This document shows positions 1 through 7,910 of a DNA stretch of 64,000 nt, one piece after another. Both the position numbers and the translations under genes were made by a program. The notes under the pieces are model-generated. The model was not told the DNA's origin. It saw nothing but the letters and a program-made list of their open reading frames with translations, and did not search any database. The stretch is from the NCBI RefSeq assembly GCF_014654675.1, contig NZ_BNBC01000011.1:84097-148096 (forward strand), written 5' to 3'. The stretch is from Streptomyces spiralis (GTDB taxonomy: Bacteria; Actinomycetota; Actinomycetes; Streptomycetales; Streptomycetaceae). Position 1 is the first letter of the stretch. Each line of letters begins with the position of its first letter.

Positions 1-357
1 GGAGCATCGGCGACCGACGACAACGCCGCGAGGTGCGGTGCCGGCCACCGCGAGCCCGGCCTGATCGACGAGACGCCCCCTAGGTTCTGGTGTGCAGGGG
101 CGGCCGTCGCCGAGGCGGCTGTTACCGAGGCGGCTGTTACCGAGGCCGCTGTCCCGGAGGCGGCCGTCCCGGAAGCGGGCGCCGTCCTCCGGCCAAGTTC
201 CCGCGGTCATGGCCGAACATATGGTCGTTGACGATTCGACATGACTGCCGCGTGTCCTACGGGGCATGGATTCCCGTGAACGTGTTCGAGCTGGAGGGGA
301 ACCGACATCGGCACGCGGGCGGGGGAGATGAAGAGTCAGGCACGAGGGGGTGGTCCC
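1..357. other. No convincing gene; 5' region with short tandem repeats
   Basis: The + strand is open in frame 1 from the first base to a TGA at 229-231, so the end of a gene entering from the left cannot be excluded. Its predicted peptide is repeat-dominated and I recognise no family. The minus strand is also open here with no ribosome site. Nothing else gene-like is visible before the gene starting at 358. Confidence 0.4.
112..186. repeat. Five 15-bp tandem repeats
   Basis: Units of the type GAGGCGGCTGTTACC lie at 112-126 and 127-141 (identical) and in diverged form at 142-156, 157-171 and 172-186. The period of 15 keeps the frame, reading EAAVT/EAAVP on the + strand. Confidence 0.8.
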
Positions 358-810
358 ATGACGGTCGGGGCCTCCTCGGGAGAGACGGTGGAGGGGGAGG
401 CCGGCGGCGTGGCCGAGCGCAAACCGGCGCCCCAGCTGAGACGGCGCCTGGGCCGGGCCGACCTGCGGGCGGTGCCCGAGGCGCGCCGGGCGCTGCGCGA
501 GCTGCTGCGCCACTGGGGGCGACCGGACACCTCGGAGGTGGCGGAGCTGCTCACCAGCGAACTGGTCACCAACGCGCTCGTCCACACCGACGACGACGCG
601 ATCCTGACGGCGACGGTCTCGTCGCACGGACTGCGCGTGGAGGTACGGGACTTCGTGGCCCGCACACCGCGGCCGCGCGTACCGGTCGCGGGCGAGGACA
701 CCCACGGCAGGGGCCTGGTCCTGGTGCAGTCCCTCGCGGACGCCTGGGGCGTCCTGCCGCACAAGAAGGGCAAGTCGGTGTGGTTCGAACTCGGGGCCCA
801 GGCGGCGTGA
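358..810 (+). CDS. ATP-binding anti-sigma-factor-like protein (HATPase_c, RsbW type)
   Basis: This 150-aa protein has the GHKL ATPase fold of the small serine kinases and anti-sigma factors abundant in Streptomyces. The N box reads ELVTNALVH, followed by a strand with RVEVRDF and a G-box region GEDTHGRGLVLVQSLADAWGV. In these families the protein binds ATP and may bind a sigma factor or an anti-sigma antagonist. The partner cannot be told from sequence, and no sigma factor lies next to it. ATG 358 is preferred over ATG 328 because GAGGGGG sits about 8 nt upstream of 358, whereas the purine run before 328 is too close. It is monocistronic and ends at a bidirectional hairpin shared with the convergent next gene. 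Confidence 0.85.
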   Translation: MTVGASSGETVEGEAGGVAERKPAPQLRRRLGRADLRAVPEARRALRELLRHWGRPDTSEVAELLTSELVTNALVHTDDDAILTATVSSHGLRVEVRDFVARTPRPRVPVAGEDTHGRGLVLVQSLADAWGVLPHKKGKSVWFELGAQAA

Positions 811-831
811 CGAGGCGACCCCCGGCACGGC

Positions 832-864
832 CGAGGGGCACGGCCCGTACGGCCGTGCCCCTCG
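832..864. terminator. Bidirectional hairpin between convergent genes
   Basis: A perfect 14-bp stem CGAGGGGCACGGCC (832-845) and its complement (851-864) enclose a 5-nt loop. It lies between the stop codons of the genes ending at 810 (+) and 893 (-). There is no T-run, as is usual in Streptomyces. Confidence 0.75.
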
Positions 865-892
865 CGCACACGACGGCGTCACAGCCGCGGTC

Positions 893-1927
893 CTAGCCGA
901 ACTGCTGCTCCAGGTCCTTCAGCTTGCGCTCCAGCGAGTCCAGACGCGGCAGGGCCATCGTGTCGTCCTCCGCCGTGAGGTCCACGGTGATGGGGTCCGA
1001 GGCCTTGCGGACGGGCTGCAGGGAGGGACGGGCGCGCACCGGCAGCGGCTCCGCCGCTATGGCAGGCTCCGCGCCGACCTGGGAGGGACCGGGCTCCAGG
1101 GCCTGCGTCTCGCCCTGCCGGCCGCCCCGGCCGACGAAGCCGCGGTGGCCCCGGCTGATCGCCTTGAGCTGGGCACGCTCGACGCGCTCGTGCTCGCGCC
1201 GCAGCCGCCGCCTCTCCTCCTTCTGGCGCCGGTCCTCGCGCACCTCCTCGACCGCCTCGTCCAGGCTGCGCACGCCCTCCAGGAGCATCAGCGACCAGGC
1301 GCGGTAGGTCTCCCGGGGCGCCCGCAGCCAGCGGACGATACGGATCTGCGGCAGCGGACGCGGCACCAGGCCCTGCTCGCGCAGGGCGGCCCGGCGGGTC
1401 TGCTTCAGCGCGCGGTCGAAGAGGACGGCCGCCGACAGGGACATACCGGCGAAGAACTGCGGCGCGCCCGCGTGGGCGACACCCCTGGGCGCGTGCACCC
1501 AGTTGAACCAGGCCGCGGCGGCGGCGAACATCCACACCAGTATCCGGGAGCCGAGGGCCGCGTCACCGTGGCTGGCCTCGCGCACCGCGAGCACGGAGCA
1601 GAACATGGCCGCGCCGTCCAGGCCGAACGGCACCAGGTACTGCCAGCCGTCGGTCAGGCCGAGGTTCTGCTCGCCGAAGCCGACCAGGCCGTGGAAGGAG
1701 AGCGCGGCGGCGACCGCCGCACAGCAGAACAGCAGAATGTAGGAGGCCGTGCCGTAGACGGCCTCCTTGCGCCTGCGGCGCTCCTCGCTGCGCTCCCACG
1801 AGTCGTCGGCACTCGCGCTCCCGTCGGACCGCTTGCCGCGCGCGAGCACCGCCACCGCCGCCAGCACACCCAGGAGCAGCACGGCGCCCGGAAGCAGCCA
1901 GTTCAGCGATATGTCGGTCAGTCTCAT
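893..1927 (-). CDS. DUF2637 (SpdB-like) membrane protein
   Basis: This 344-aa protein has about five hydrophobic segments in its first half: one near the start (WLLPGAVLLLGVLAAVAVLA), then segments around YILLFCCAAVAAALSF, the LDGAAMFCSVLAV helix and WMFAAAAAWFNW. A charged, Arg/Glu-rich cytoplasmic tail follows, probably coiled coil, and ends in LDSLERKLKDLEQQFG. The pattern matches DUF2637 proteins, related to the plasmid spread protein SpdB and common in Streptomyces chromosomes. A transfer function is known only for plasmid relatives and nothing here indicates mobility. ATG 1927 is chosen over the upstream in-frame start because AAGGGA precedes it by about 7 nt. It has no operon partner. 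Confidence 0.8.
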   Translation of the reverse strand: MRLTDISLNWLLPGAVLLLGVLAAVAVLARGKRSDGSASADDSWERSEERRRRKEAVYGTASYILLFCCAAVAAALSFHGLVGFGEQNLGLTDGWQYLVPFGLDGAAMFCSVLAVREASHGDAALGSRILVWMFAAAAAWFNWVHAPRGVAHAGAPQFFAGMSLSAAVLFDRALKQTRRAALREQGLVPRPLPQIRIVRWLRAPRETYRAWSLMLLEGVRSLDEAVEEVREDRRQKEERRRLRREHERVERAQLKAISRGHRGFVGRGGRQGETQALEPGPSQVGAEPAIAAEPLPVRARPSLQPVRKASDPITVDLTAEDDTMALPRLDSLERKLKDLEQQFG

Positions 1928-2100
1928 CTGGGGTCCCTTGCATGGGGATAGGGCGTAACGCCCGCCATAGTGGCCCAATCCCGCGGGGCCTCAGGGGGTT
2001 TCGGGGCAAGAGGCCGCCAGGAAGGTGCAAGGGGATGCCCGGGGACGGCGTTCTGCTCGAACTGCCGCTTGAGGGGCGGGAGTTGAGTTCGAATAAGACT

Positions 2101-2112
2101 ACCCGTACGGGT
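2101..2112. promoter_or_regulatory. Palindrome ACCCGTACGGGT, copy 1
   Basis: A perfect 12-bp palindrome, about 175 bp upstream of the DUF2637 start. An identical copy lies 62 bp away. A repressor or activator operator is possible but the regulator is unknown. Confidence 0.4.
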
Positions 2113-2162
2113 GGTTCCGCGGAAAGTTCCCGCGACGGGTGGGGAAGTTGTGAATCCCCTGC

Positions 2163-2174
2163 ACCCGTACGGGT
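2163..2174. promoter_or_regulatory. Palindrome ACCCGTACGGGT, copy 2
   Basis: Identical to the palindrome at 2101-2112. Centre-to-centre spacing is 62 bp, close to six helical turns, so both could be bound on the same DNA face. Confidence 0.4.
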
Positions 2175-2266
2175 GTCCCACTGGCGGATGATCTTACGGG
2201 ACCCGGGCGGACGCGTCGGCACGGGGGCGGTGGCCCGCCCGGCCGCTGACGGTTGCTCAGGAAGCG

Positions 2267-3100
2267 TCAAGCGGCAGTCGTGGCAGCCGGTTTGGCGACC
2301 CGGTCCGCGTCGCAGGTGCGGGGGCAGGTGGCGCAAGTGTCCTCGGGGCGCACCGTGTAGAACATGCAGCAGCTGGCCCGGTCCCGGGTGGGCAGCACCT
2401 CGCCGTCCGGGCCGGTCGGTTCGCGGAACGCCGCCGAGCCGGCGTACGGCCGGGTCGCACCCGGAAGCAGCAGCTCCAGCTCGCGCATCGCCCGCCGCTC
2501 CTCGCCGAGCAGACGGGCGACGTACCACAGGCCCTCGACGATCTCGTCGGTCGCCATGCCCCACAGCGCCCGGCCGCGCCGCCGCATGCGTGGTCCGAAG
2601 GCGGCGAGGACCGGCTCCAGGTGCTCGGCGACGGCCGCCCGCACCTCGGCCCGCAGCGCCTCCTCGTCGGGCACCACACGGGCGCCGGGCCGCCCCGCCG
2701 CCGGGTCGTCCGGCAGACAGCCGAAGGCGACGGGCTGTACGGCCATGCGGCCGGCGGTGCGGTCGTAGGAGACGTGGGTCACAGGGAGGCGGGGCACCCG
2801 GCGGTGCAGGAACCACGGCACGGTGAACAGCAGACAGGCGGGCCAGGCGTACCGGTGCAGTCCGAAGCTCGCCACCACGTCCGGGCGGGCGCGCACCCCG
2901 TAGTCCCGCAGCACCTGGGCGTCGTCCCAGGCCAGGAACGCGTCCAGGCCGGGCCCGCCCCGCGCGAGACGGGCCGCCGTGACCCAGCCGCCGCCCCGCG
3001 GTGCCTGTTCGCCGGGGCCCAGCACCGTCACCGCCAGGCCAGGGTGGGCCTCGGTGAGGCGGGCGTAGGCGTCCGCCGTGACCGACGGGGAGACGGGCAT
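2267..3100 (-). CDS. FhuF-like [2Fe-2S] protein (siderophore iron release)
   Basis: This 277-aa protein ends with the FhuF signature CC-x10-C-x2-C (CC, then CATC). In E. coli FhuF these four cysteines bind an unusual [2Fe-2S] cluster used to reduce ferric hydroxamate siderophores in the cytoplasm. The N-terminal two thirds resemble the FhuF / ferric iron reductase fold. Length is typical. The start at 3100 is the only ATG near the upstream regulatory element and its ribosome site is weak. An IdeR/DmdR-type iron box lies 40-60 bp upstream, which independently supports an iron-related role. It appears monocistronic, so the siderophore system it serves is probably elsewhere. Confidence 0.85.
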   Translation of the reverse strand: MPVSPSVTADAYARLTEAHPGLAVTVLGPGEQAPRGGGWVTAARLARGGPGLDAFLAWDDAQVLRDYGVRARPDVVASFGLHRYAWPACLLFTVPWFLHRRVPRLPVTHVSYDRTAGRMAVQPVAFGCLPDDPAAGRPGARVVPDEEALRAEVRAAVAEHLEPVLAAFGPRMRRRGRALWGMATDEIVEGLWYVARLLGEERRAMRELELLLPGATRPYAGSAAFREPTGPDGEVLPTRDRASCCMFYTVRPEDTCATCPRTCDADRVAKPAATTAA

Positions 3101-3139
3101 GCCGGACCACCGATCCGCACTCGACTGAAGGGGCGACTG

Positions 3140-3160
3140 AAGGCAAGGCTTACCTTACTT
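3140..3160 (-). promoter_or_regulatory. Iron box (DmdR/IdeR operator) of the FhuF-like gene
   Basis: Read on the minus strand the site is AAGTAAGGTAAGCCTTGCCT. It fits the DtxR/IdeR 19-bp consensus (TTAGGTTAG-C-CTAACCTAA type) with AGGTAAGCCT at its core. The position 40 bp before the start codon is right for iron-dependent repression. Confidence 0.75.
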
Positions 3161-3267
3161 CACTTGATCGGAATGTGAACCCGCCGTCAGTTGCGCCTAA
3201 GGTGCTTGACGGGCGAGTAGCAACCCGTCGTAATGACCCCAAGCACCCACAAGCCCGGAGGAGGACC

Positions 3268-4119
3268 GTGAAGCAGGGCGCGCAGGACTCCGCCGGGACC
3301 ACCGGGGGCGGCATACCGCGGTTCCCGCCGGCCGGCGGCGCGGTACGGGTGCCCCGCCAGCCGCAGGCGGCGGACGTACGGCGGGAGCGGGACACCCCGG
3401 CGGCGGACGTACGGCGGGAACGGGACACCCCGGTGGCGGACGGCGCCCGTGGGGAGCACACGCACTGCGAGCGGCCCGTTCCGCCGCCCCGCCCCGTCGT
3501 GCGGCGCTCCTCCGTGCGCGGGCAGATCGTCGACGCCCTGCGCACCGCGCTGGTCGGCGGGGAGCTGCGGCCCGGCGAGGTCTACTCGGCGCCCGCGCTC
3601 GGCGAGCGGTTCGGGGTCTCCGCGACCCCGGTGCGCGAGGCGATGCAGCAACTGGCGCTGGAGGGCGCCGTCGAGGTCGTGCCCAACCGCGGCTTCCGGG
3701 TCGTCGAGCGCGACGCCCGCGAACTCGCCGAACTGGCCGAGGTGCGGGCCCTCATCGAGGTCCCGGTGCTGCTGCGGCTGGCCTGCACCGTGCCCGTCGA
3801 ACGCTGGGCCGAGCTGCGGCCGCTCGCCGAGGCCACCGTGCGGGCCGCGTCCTCGGGGTGCCGGGCCACCTACGCCGAGACCGACCGCGCCTTCCACCGC
3901 GCGATGCTCTCCCTGGCCGGCAACGAACAGCTCGTGCAGACAGCCGAGGATCTGCACCGCCGGGCCCAGTGGCCCCTGGTCGGCGGCTCCGGTCGTCCCA
4001 CGCGGGCCGGGCTGGTGGCCGACGCCGCCCAGCACACGGCCCTGCTCGACGCGCTGATCGCGCGGGAGACCGACGCCGTGCAGCTGCTCGTGCGCGAACA
4101 CTTCGCGGCCGCGTGCTGA
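3268..4119 (+). CDS. GntR-family (FadR subfamily) transcriptional regulator
   Basis: This 283-aa protein has a disordered, Arg/Pro-rich N-terminal leader of about 70 residues. A GntR winged helix follows (RGQIVDALRTALVGGELRPG, then the recognition region LGERFGVSATPVREAMQQLALEG), then an all-helical FCD effector domain with conserved His residues (FHRAMLSLAGN, VREHF). FadR-type regulators bind small acids, often through a metal site; the ligand is unknown here. GTG 3268 is chosen because GAGGAGGACC lies directly in front of it, although the frame is open from 3175. It converges on the DUF2231 gene. Confidence 0.85.
   Translation: MKQGAQDSAGTTGGGIPRFPPAGGAVRVPRQPQAADVRRERDTPAADVRRERDTPVADGARGEHTHCERPVPPPRPVVRRSSVRGQIVDALRTALVGGELRPGEVYSAPALGERFGVSATPVREAMQQLALEGAVEVVPNRGFRVVERDARELAELAEVRALIEVPVLLRLACTVPVERWAELRPLAEATVRAASSGCRATYAETDRAFHRAMLSLAGNEQLVQTAEDLHRRAQWPLVGGSGRPTRAGLVADAAQHTALLDALIARETDAVQLLVREHFAAAC
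3367..3432 (+). repeat. 33-bp in-frame tandem duplication inside the GntR gene
   Basis: Two 33-bp units (3367-3399 and 3400-3432) differ by one base and each encode AADVRRERDTP in the disordered leader. Confidence 0.9.
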
Positions 4120-4162
4120 AGGCCGCGGCGGTGGTGGTACCGGTGCGGGCGGCAGCCGTCGG

Positions 4163-4663
4163 TCAGTCCCCGTCGCCCGGCCTCGTGGCGGTCTTCGAGT
4201 AGGCGTCGTGCCAGGCGGCCTTCGCGCCCGAGTCGCCGATCCGGTACACCTCCACGACCGCGCCCGCGGCCACCACCACGGAGAGCACGGCCGCGGCCAC
4301 CCGCAGCACCGCGCCGGAGCGCGCCCCGGCCTGCGCCGCGGGCGTGCGCCGGGAGATCAGCCAGACGCCGGCCGCCAGCACGAACAGGCCCAGCGCCCAC
4401 GGGAGCATCCCGTCGCCCAGCTCGGCGTGGCGCCGCACCAGCGGGTCGTCGGCCACGTGCCGCTCCAGCCATTCGCCCGCGCCGGTCGTCAGCGGCACGC
4501 TCGCCAGCGTGACCAGGGCGAGCACCGGCAGCGCCGGGCCCAGCCGCCGGGCGCCCTGCGGCCACAGCGCGCAGATCACGAGGACCAGCGCGGTCAGGGG
4601 CACGAGGACCACGACGACGTGGACCAGCAGGACGTGCGCGGGCAGGCCGTTGAGCAGGCTCAT
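4163..4663 (-). CDS. DUF2231-like four-helix membrane protein
   Basis: This 166-aa protein has four hydrophobic helices: HVLLVHVVVVLVPLTALVLV, ALPVLALVTLASVPL, LPWALGLFVLAAGVWLI and VLRVAAAVLSVVVAAGAVV. The helix 1 histidines and the HAELGD motif between helices 2 and 3 match DUF2231 and related di-heme-like membrane proteins. The function is unknown; heme binding has been suggested for the fold. ATG 4663 is preferred over the upstream in-frame start because GGAGGAG lies 7 nt before it. It is monocistronic. Confidence 0.75.
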   Translation of the reverse strand: MSLLNGLPAHVLLVHVVVVLVPLTALVLVICALWPQGARRLGPALPVLALVTLASVPLTTGAGEWLERHVADDPLVRRHAELGDGMLPWALGLFVLAAGVWLISRRTPAAQAGARSGAVLRVAAAVLSVVVAAGAVVEVYRIGDSGAKAAWHDAYSKTATRPGDGD

Positions 4664-4772
4664 CGGGGCGCTCCTCCGTGAGGCGTGGGGGGCTCGCACG
4701 GGCCGGGGGATCCGGCCGTGCGTTCGGGCGCGCCAGCCTGGCACAGCAACCTCTCAGATTCCTCTGAGCCGG

Positions 4773-4828
4773 ACCGCTCGCCCCGAGCCGCTCGCCCCGA
4801 GCCGCTCGCCCCGGACCGCTCGCCGGGG
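4773..4828. repeat. Four 14-bp tandem repeats
   Basis: Units of the form RCCGCTCGCCCCGA lie at 4773, 4787, 4801 and 4815, the last one diverged. They sit in the intergenic region between two minus-strand genes, beside a CTCAGA/TCTGAG dyad (4753-4768) that may form part of a terminator. Confidence 0.75.
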
Positions 4829-4853
4829 ATCGCCTGCCCCCGCCCGGCCCCTC

Positions 4854-5636
4854 TCAGGCGGTCGCCGCCCCCGCCGCCGGAGGAGCCAACTGGCGGGCCA
4901 GCCAGGTCGGTACGCCGCCCAGGAGCCGGAACAGGCGCCGGGCCTCCTCACGGAGGCGGGAGGCCTCCGGTTCGGGCTCGGTGTCGGCCAGGGACACCAG
5001 CGCCGGGGCCGTGCCGACGAGGTAGCCGAGCTCCTCGCGGATGCGCAGGGACTCGGCGAAACCGTGCCGTGCCTCGGCCAACTCCCCGTCGCGCAGAGCG
5101 AGTCCGGCCAGATGGCGCCAGGTGAAGGAGAGCAGCAGCGGGTCGGCGTGGGCGGTGGCGGCCGCGTGGGCGCGGCGGTAGGCGGCGCGCGCGGCCTGCG
5201 GGGAGCGCGTCAGGTTCTCGGCGATCAGCCCGCGCCGGAAGTCCAGCAGCGCCCGCCCCGGGGCCCCCGGCGGGATCAGCGCCGCCGCCCGGCCGAGCGC
5301 GGCCCGCGCCTCGTCGGCCCGGTCCCGTACGCCGTGCAGCGTGGCCGAGTAGGCCAAGTACCCGCGTTCACAAGCGGCCGCGCCCCGCTCCTCGTCGGAG
5401 TGCGCGAGCGCCTCCGCGGTGCGCAGCGCGTCCTCGGCCTCCTGCCAGCCGGACTCGGTGTACAGGCAGCGTTCCACCAGCAGCACGGTGCGCTGCAGCG
5501 CGGCGGCGGCGGTGGCCGACGGCAGCAGTGCAGCCGCGTCGGCCCAGCATGCGCGTGAGCGCAGCCGCCATACCGCGGTCTGGAGTGGATCGTCACCTGG
5601 GGTCGTTCCGTTACCAGACATGGCGGTATGCGCCAC
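4854..5636 (-). CDS. Helical-repeat (TPR-like) hypothetical protein
   Basis: This protein of about 260 aa consists of Ala/Leu/Arg-rich helix pairs resembling TPR units, for example EAEDALRTAEALAHSDEERGAAACERGYLAY and AYRRAHAAATAHADPLLLSFTWRHLAGLALRDGELAEARHGFAESL (described in part). No catalytic motif, signal peptide or membrane helix is visible. Such proteins usually act as protein-binding scaffolds. The start is ambiguous: GTG 5636 has GGGAGGG five nt upstream, whereas ATG 5621 has no clear site, and the frame is open further up. It follows the PucR gene on the same strand with a gap of about 150 bp, so co-transcription is possible. Confidence 0.6.
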   Translation of the reverse strand: MAHTAMSGNGTTPGDDPLQTAVWRLRSRACWADAAALLPSATAAAALQRTVLLVERCLYTESGWQEAEDALRTAEALAHSDEERGAAACERGYLAYSATLHGVRDRADEARAALGRAAALIPPGAPGRALLDFRRGLIAENLTRSPQAARAAYRRAHAAATAHADPLLLSFTWRHLAGLALRDGELAEARHGFAESLRIREELGYLVGTAPALVSLADTEPEPEASRLREEARRLFRLLGGVPTWLARQLAPPAAGAATA

Positions 5637-5786
5637 GTTGCCCTCCCCGAGCACGCCTTCGAGCCTTGAGTGGTGGCGGCATCTCAGCACGAATCCCGCG
5701 GCCCGGCCAAGAGGGTGGGTGAAGGATTTCACAAAGTCCTGGTGCGTCGACGGCGGCGGCACCGGCCGCCGTCGACCGCCCTGACC

Positions 5787-7544
5787 TCAGCTCATGCGCA
5801 GTGCGAGGAAGAAGTCGAGCTTGTCCTCCAGGCGTGAAAGGTCACGTCCCGTCAACTGCTCGATCCGCCCGACCCGGTAACGCAGTGTGTTGACGTGCAG
5901 GTGGAGACGGGTCGCGCAGCGGGTCCAGGAGCCGTCGCAGTCGAGGAACGCCTCCAGGGTCGGGATCAGTTCGGCGCGGTGCCGGCGGTCGTAGTCCTTC
6001 AGCGGGTCCAGGAGGCGGGCGGTGAAGGCGCGGCGCACGTCGTCCGGGACGAAGGGCAGCAGCAGGACGTGGGAGGCCAGTTCCTGGTGGCCGGCCGCGC
6101 AGACGCGTCCCGGGCGGGCCGCCGCGACCCGCCGGGCGTGCCGGGCCTCCTCCAACGCCCCGCGCAGCCCCTCCGCGGAGTGCACGGCCGCGCTGACGCC
6201 GAGGGTGAGCCGGCCGTCGTCGTCGAGACCGGCCGACAGCGGGTCCCGTACGGCCTCCAGGAGCGCGTCCGCGAGGATCCCGGACTCCGAGCCGTCGTGC
6301 TCGCTGGAGACGGCGGGGAGCGGCACCAGGGCGATGGCCTCGCCGCCGGTGTGGGCGACCGCTATGCGGTCGGAGGGCTCGGGTCCGGTGCTGAGCGGGT
6401 CCACCAGGATCTCCTCCAGCAGCGACTGGGCCACCGGGCCGCCGTCGACCGTGCCGCCCGTGCGTCGCCCGCCGGGCCCCTCGGCCGGGACCCCGGCGGG
6501 GCCGCCCGGTGCGCCGGGCACGCCCGGTCCGGCCGGTGCGTCGTCCCACTCGACGCGGGCCACCACCACTTGCCAGTGCGGGGCCGCGCCGAGGCCGGGC
6601 AGCAGCACGGGCGCCGCGACCCGGAGACGGGCGGCGATCTCGGCGGGCGGCGCGCCCGTCTGGACCAGCTCCAGGACCTCCTGGGCCAGCCGGCGGCGCA
6701 CCGTGCGGGCCGCGTCCCTGCGGTCCCGTTCGACCGCGATCAGCTGGGTGACGCCGTGCAGCAGGTCGAGCCGCTCCTCCGGCCAGTCGCCCGCGTCCGC
6801 CTCCACCGCCAGCAGCCACTCCGACAGCACCGTCTCGCGCACGTCCCGCGCGGCCTGCGGGGAGCGGCCGCTGCTGCGGATGGGGAACAGGGAGTACGTC
6901 GTCCCGCCGAGCGCGACGCGGTGCGGGCCGCGCCGGCCGGTACGGCCGGCCGCCAGGTGCTCGGCGGCGAGCTTGGCGCACACGCCCGCGGGCAGGGCCG
7001 GGCCGGCCACCTTGGGACCGGCGATCAGCCGGCCGGCGGGGGAGAGCAGCCAGGCCCGCAGGTCCAGGTCCGAGCCCAGCAGGTCCAGGACGACGTCCGG
7101 GCCGCCGCCGGCGGGCCCGGAGGTCATCATCCGGCGGTGCCGGTCCACCACGGCCGCGAGGTCTCCGGCCCGCTCGCCGGAGACCTGCCGTACGACGTGC
7201 TCGGTGATCGTCGCGAACGCGACCGACTCGTTGACCGCGAACAGCGGCAGCCGGTGCCGGGCACAGGCCAGCACCAGGTCGTCGGGCACATCGCCCAGCT
7301 CGGCCTCGCCGGCGGCCAGCGCGGCGACCCCGGCCTGCACCAGGATCCGTACGAACGACTCCGAGTCGGCCGGGCCGCGGCGCCAGGCCAGGCCGGTCAG
7401 CACCAGCTCGCCGCCGGAGAGATAGCGGCTGGGGTCGCGCAGATCGGTGGTCATCACGCCCCGGACGGTGCGGTCGAGCTCCTCCTCGCCGCCGAGCAGC
7501 TTCAGGCCCAGCGCATCGGTGTCCAGTAGTGCGCGCAGCCGCAT
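5787..7544 (-). CDS. PucR-family regulator of purine catabolism
   Basis: This 585-aa protein has an N-terminal PucR domain (residues 1 to about 120), a GGDEF-like middle (CdaR type) and a C-terminal helix-turn-helix (LHLHVNTLRYRVGRIEQLTG) near residue 560. A Gly/Pro-rich linker of about 40 residues interrupts the middle domain. PucR proteins of Bacillus and actinobacteria control purine-degradation genes in response to pathway intermediates. The gene is divergent from the xanthine dehydrogenase operon across 366 bp, so it most likely regulates those genes and itself. The start at ATG 7544 has only a weak ribosome site. Length is normal for the family. Confidence 0.9.
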   Translation of the reverse strand: MRLRALLDTDALGLKLLGGEEELDRTVRGVMTTDLRDPSRYLSGGELVLTGLAWRRGPADSESFVRILVQAGVAALAAGEAELGDVPDDLVLACARHRLPLFAVNESVAFATITEHVVRQVSGERAGDLAAVVDRHRRMMTSGPAGGGPDVVLDLLGSDLDLRAWLLSPAGRLIAGPKVAGPALPAGVCAKLAAEHLAAGRTGRRGPHRVALGGTTYSLFPIRSSGRSPQAARDVRETVLSEWLLAVEADAGDWPEERLDLLHGVTQLIAVERDRRDAARTVRRRLAQEVLELVQTGAPPAEIAARLRVAAPVLLPGLGAAPHWQVVVARVEWDDAPAGPGVPGAPGGPAGVPAEGPGGRRTGGTVDGGPVAQSLLEEILVDPLSTGPEPSDRIAVAHTGGEAIALVPLPAVSSEHDGSESGILADALLEAVRDPLSAGLDDDGRLTLGVSAAVHSAEGLRGALEEARHARRVAAARPGRVCAAGHQELASHVLLLPFVPDDVRRAFTARLLDPLKDYDRRHRAELIPTLEAFLDCDGSWTRCATRLHLHVNTLRYRVGRIEQLTGRDLSRLEDKLDFFLALRMS

Positions 7545-7910
7545 TCTCGTCGCCGCCGTTCTTTGTCTCGAAAACTACGATGAATCTTGTGGGCGAGGGC
7601 CCGGCCCGTGCGGCCGGACGGCGGGTCACCGACCCGGCGTGCGGCCGCACGGCAGTTCCGCCGCGGGTGGGACCGTGGCCTCTGTTTCCAGGGGGAAACC
7701 AAGAGGTTGCCGAGGACCTCCGTTCATACGAATCTACAAGATGTCCGCGCTGGCCAGCCAAACCCTTCATGTTTTCGGTGACTGACTCCGGTGGAGCAGT
7801 CGGCGGTGTACTGACACCACTCCACGTGAACACCACATGAACGAGCCTGGCCCGCCGCACACGGATTGGCTCAATCTGTACGACCCACGAGACGAAGAAG
7901 AGAGCCGGTC
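7545..7910. promoter_or_regulatory. Divergent pucR / xdh control region
   Basis: No gene is visible in these 366 bp. Dyads that could bind PucR are GTTTCC-N4-GGAAAC at 7684-7699 and a nested pair at 7791-7825, with outer arms GTGGAG/CTCCAC and inner GGTGT/ACACC. Confidence 0.5.

Larger units (their letters stand above)
1928..2266. other. 339-bp intergenic region with palindromes
   Basis: No open frame here looks coding. The stretch holds two identical 12-bp palindromes and a GCGGAA/TTCCCGC dyad near 2118-2132, and it carries the promoter of the DUF2637 gene. Confidence 0.6.

Noticed and set aside
1..231. Partial coding region from the left edge
   Set aside because: The open frame is real but the product is repeat-dominated and the other strand is open too. 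Evidence is not enough to call a gene.
90..896. 268-aa plus-strand open frame
   Set aside because: It starts in the repeat region and overlaps the ATPase gene in another frame. The sequence is Arg/Gly/Pro-rich and has no ribosome site.
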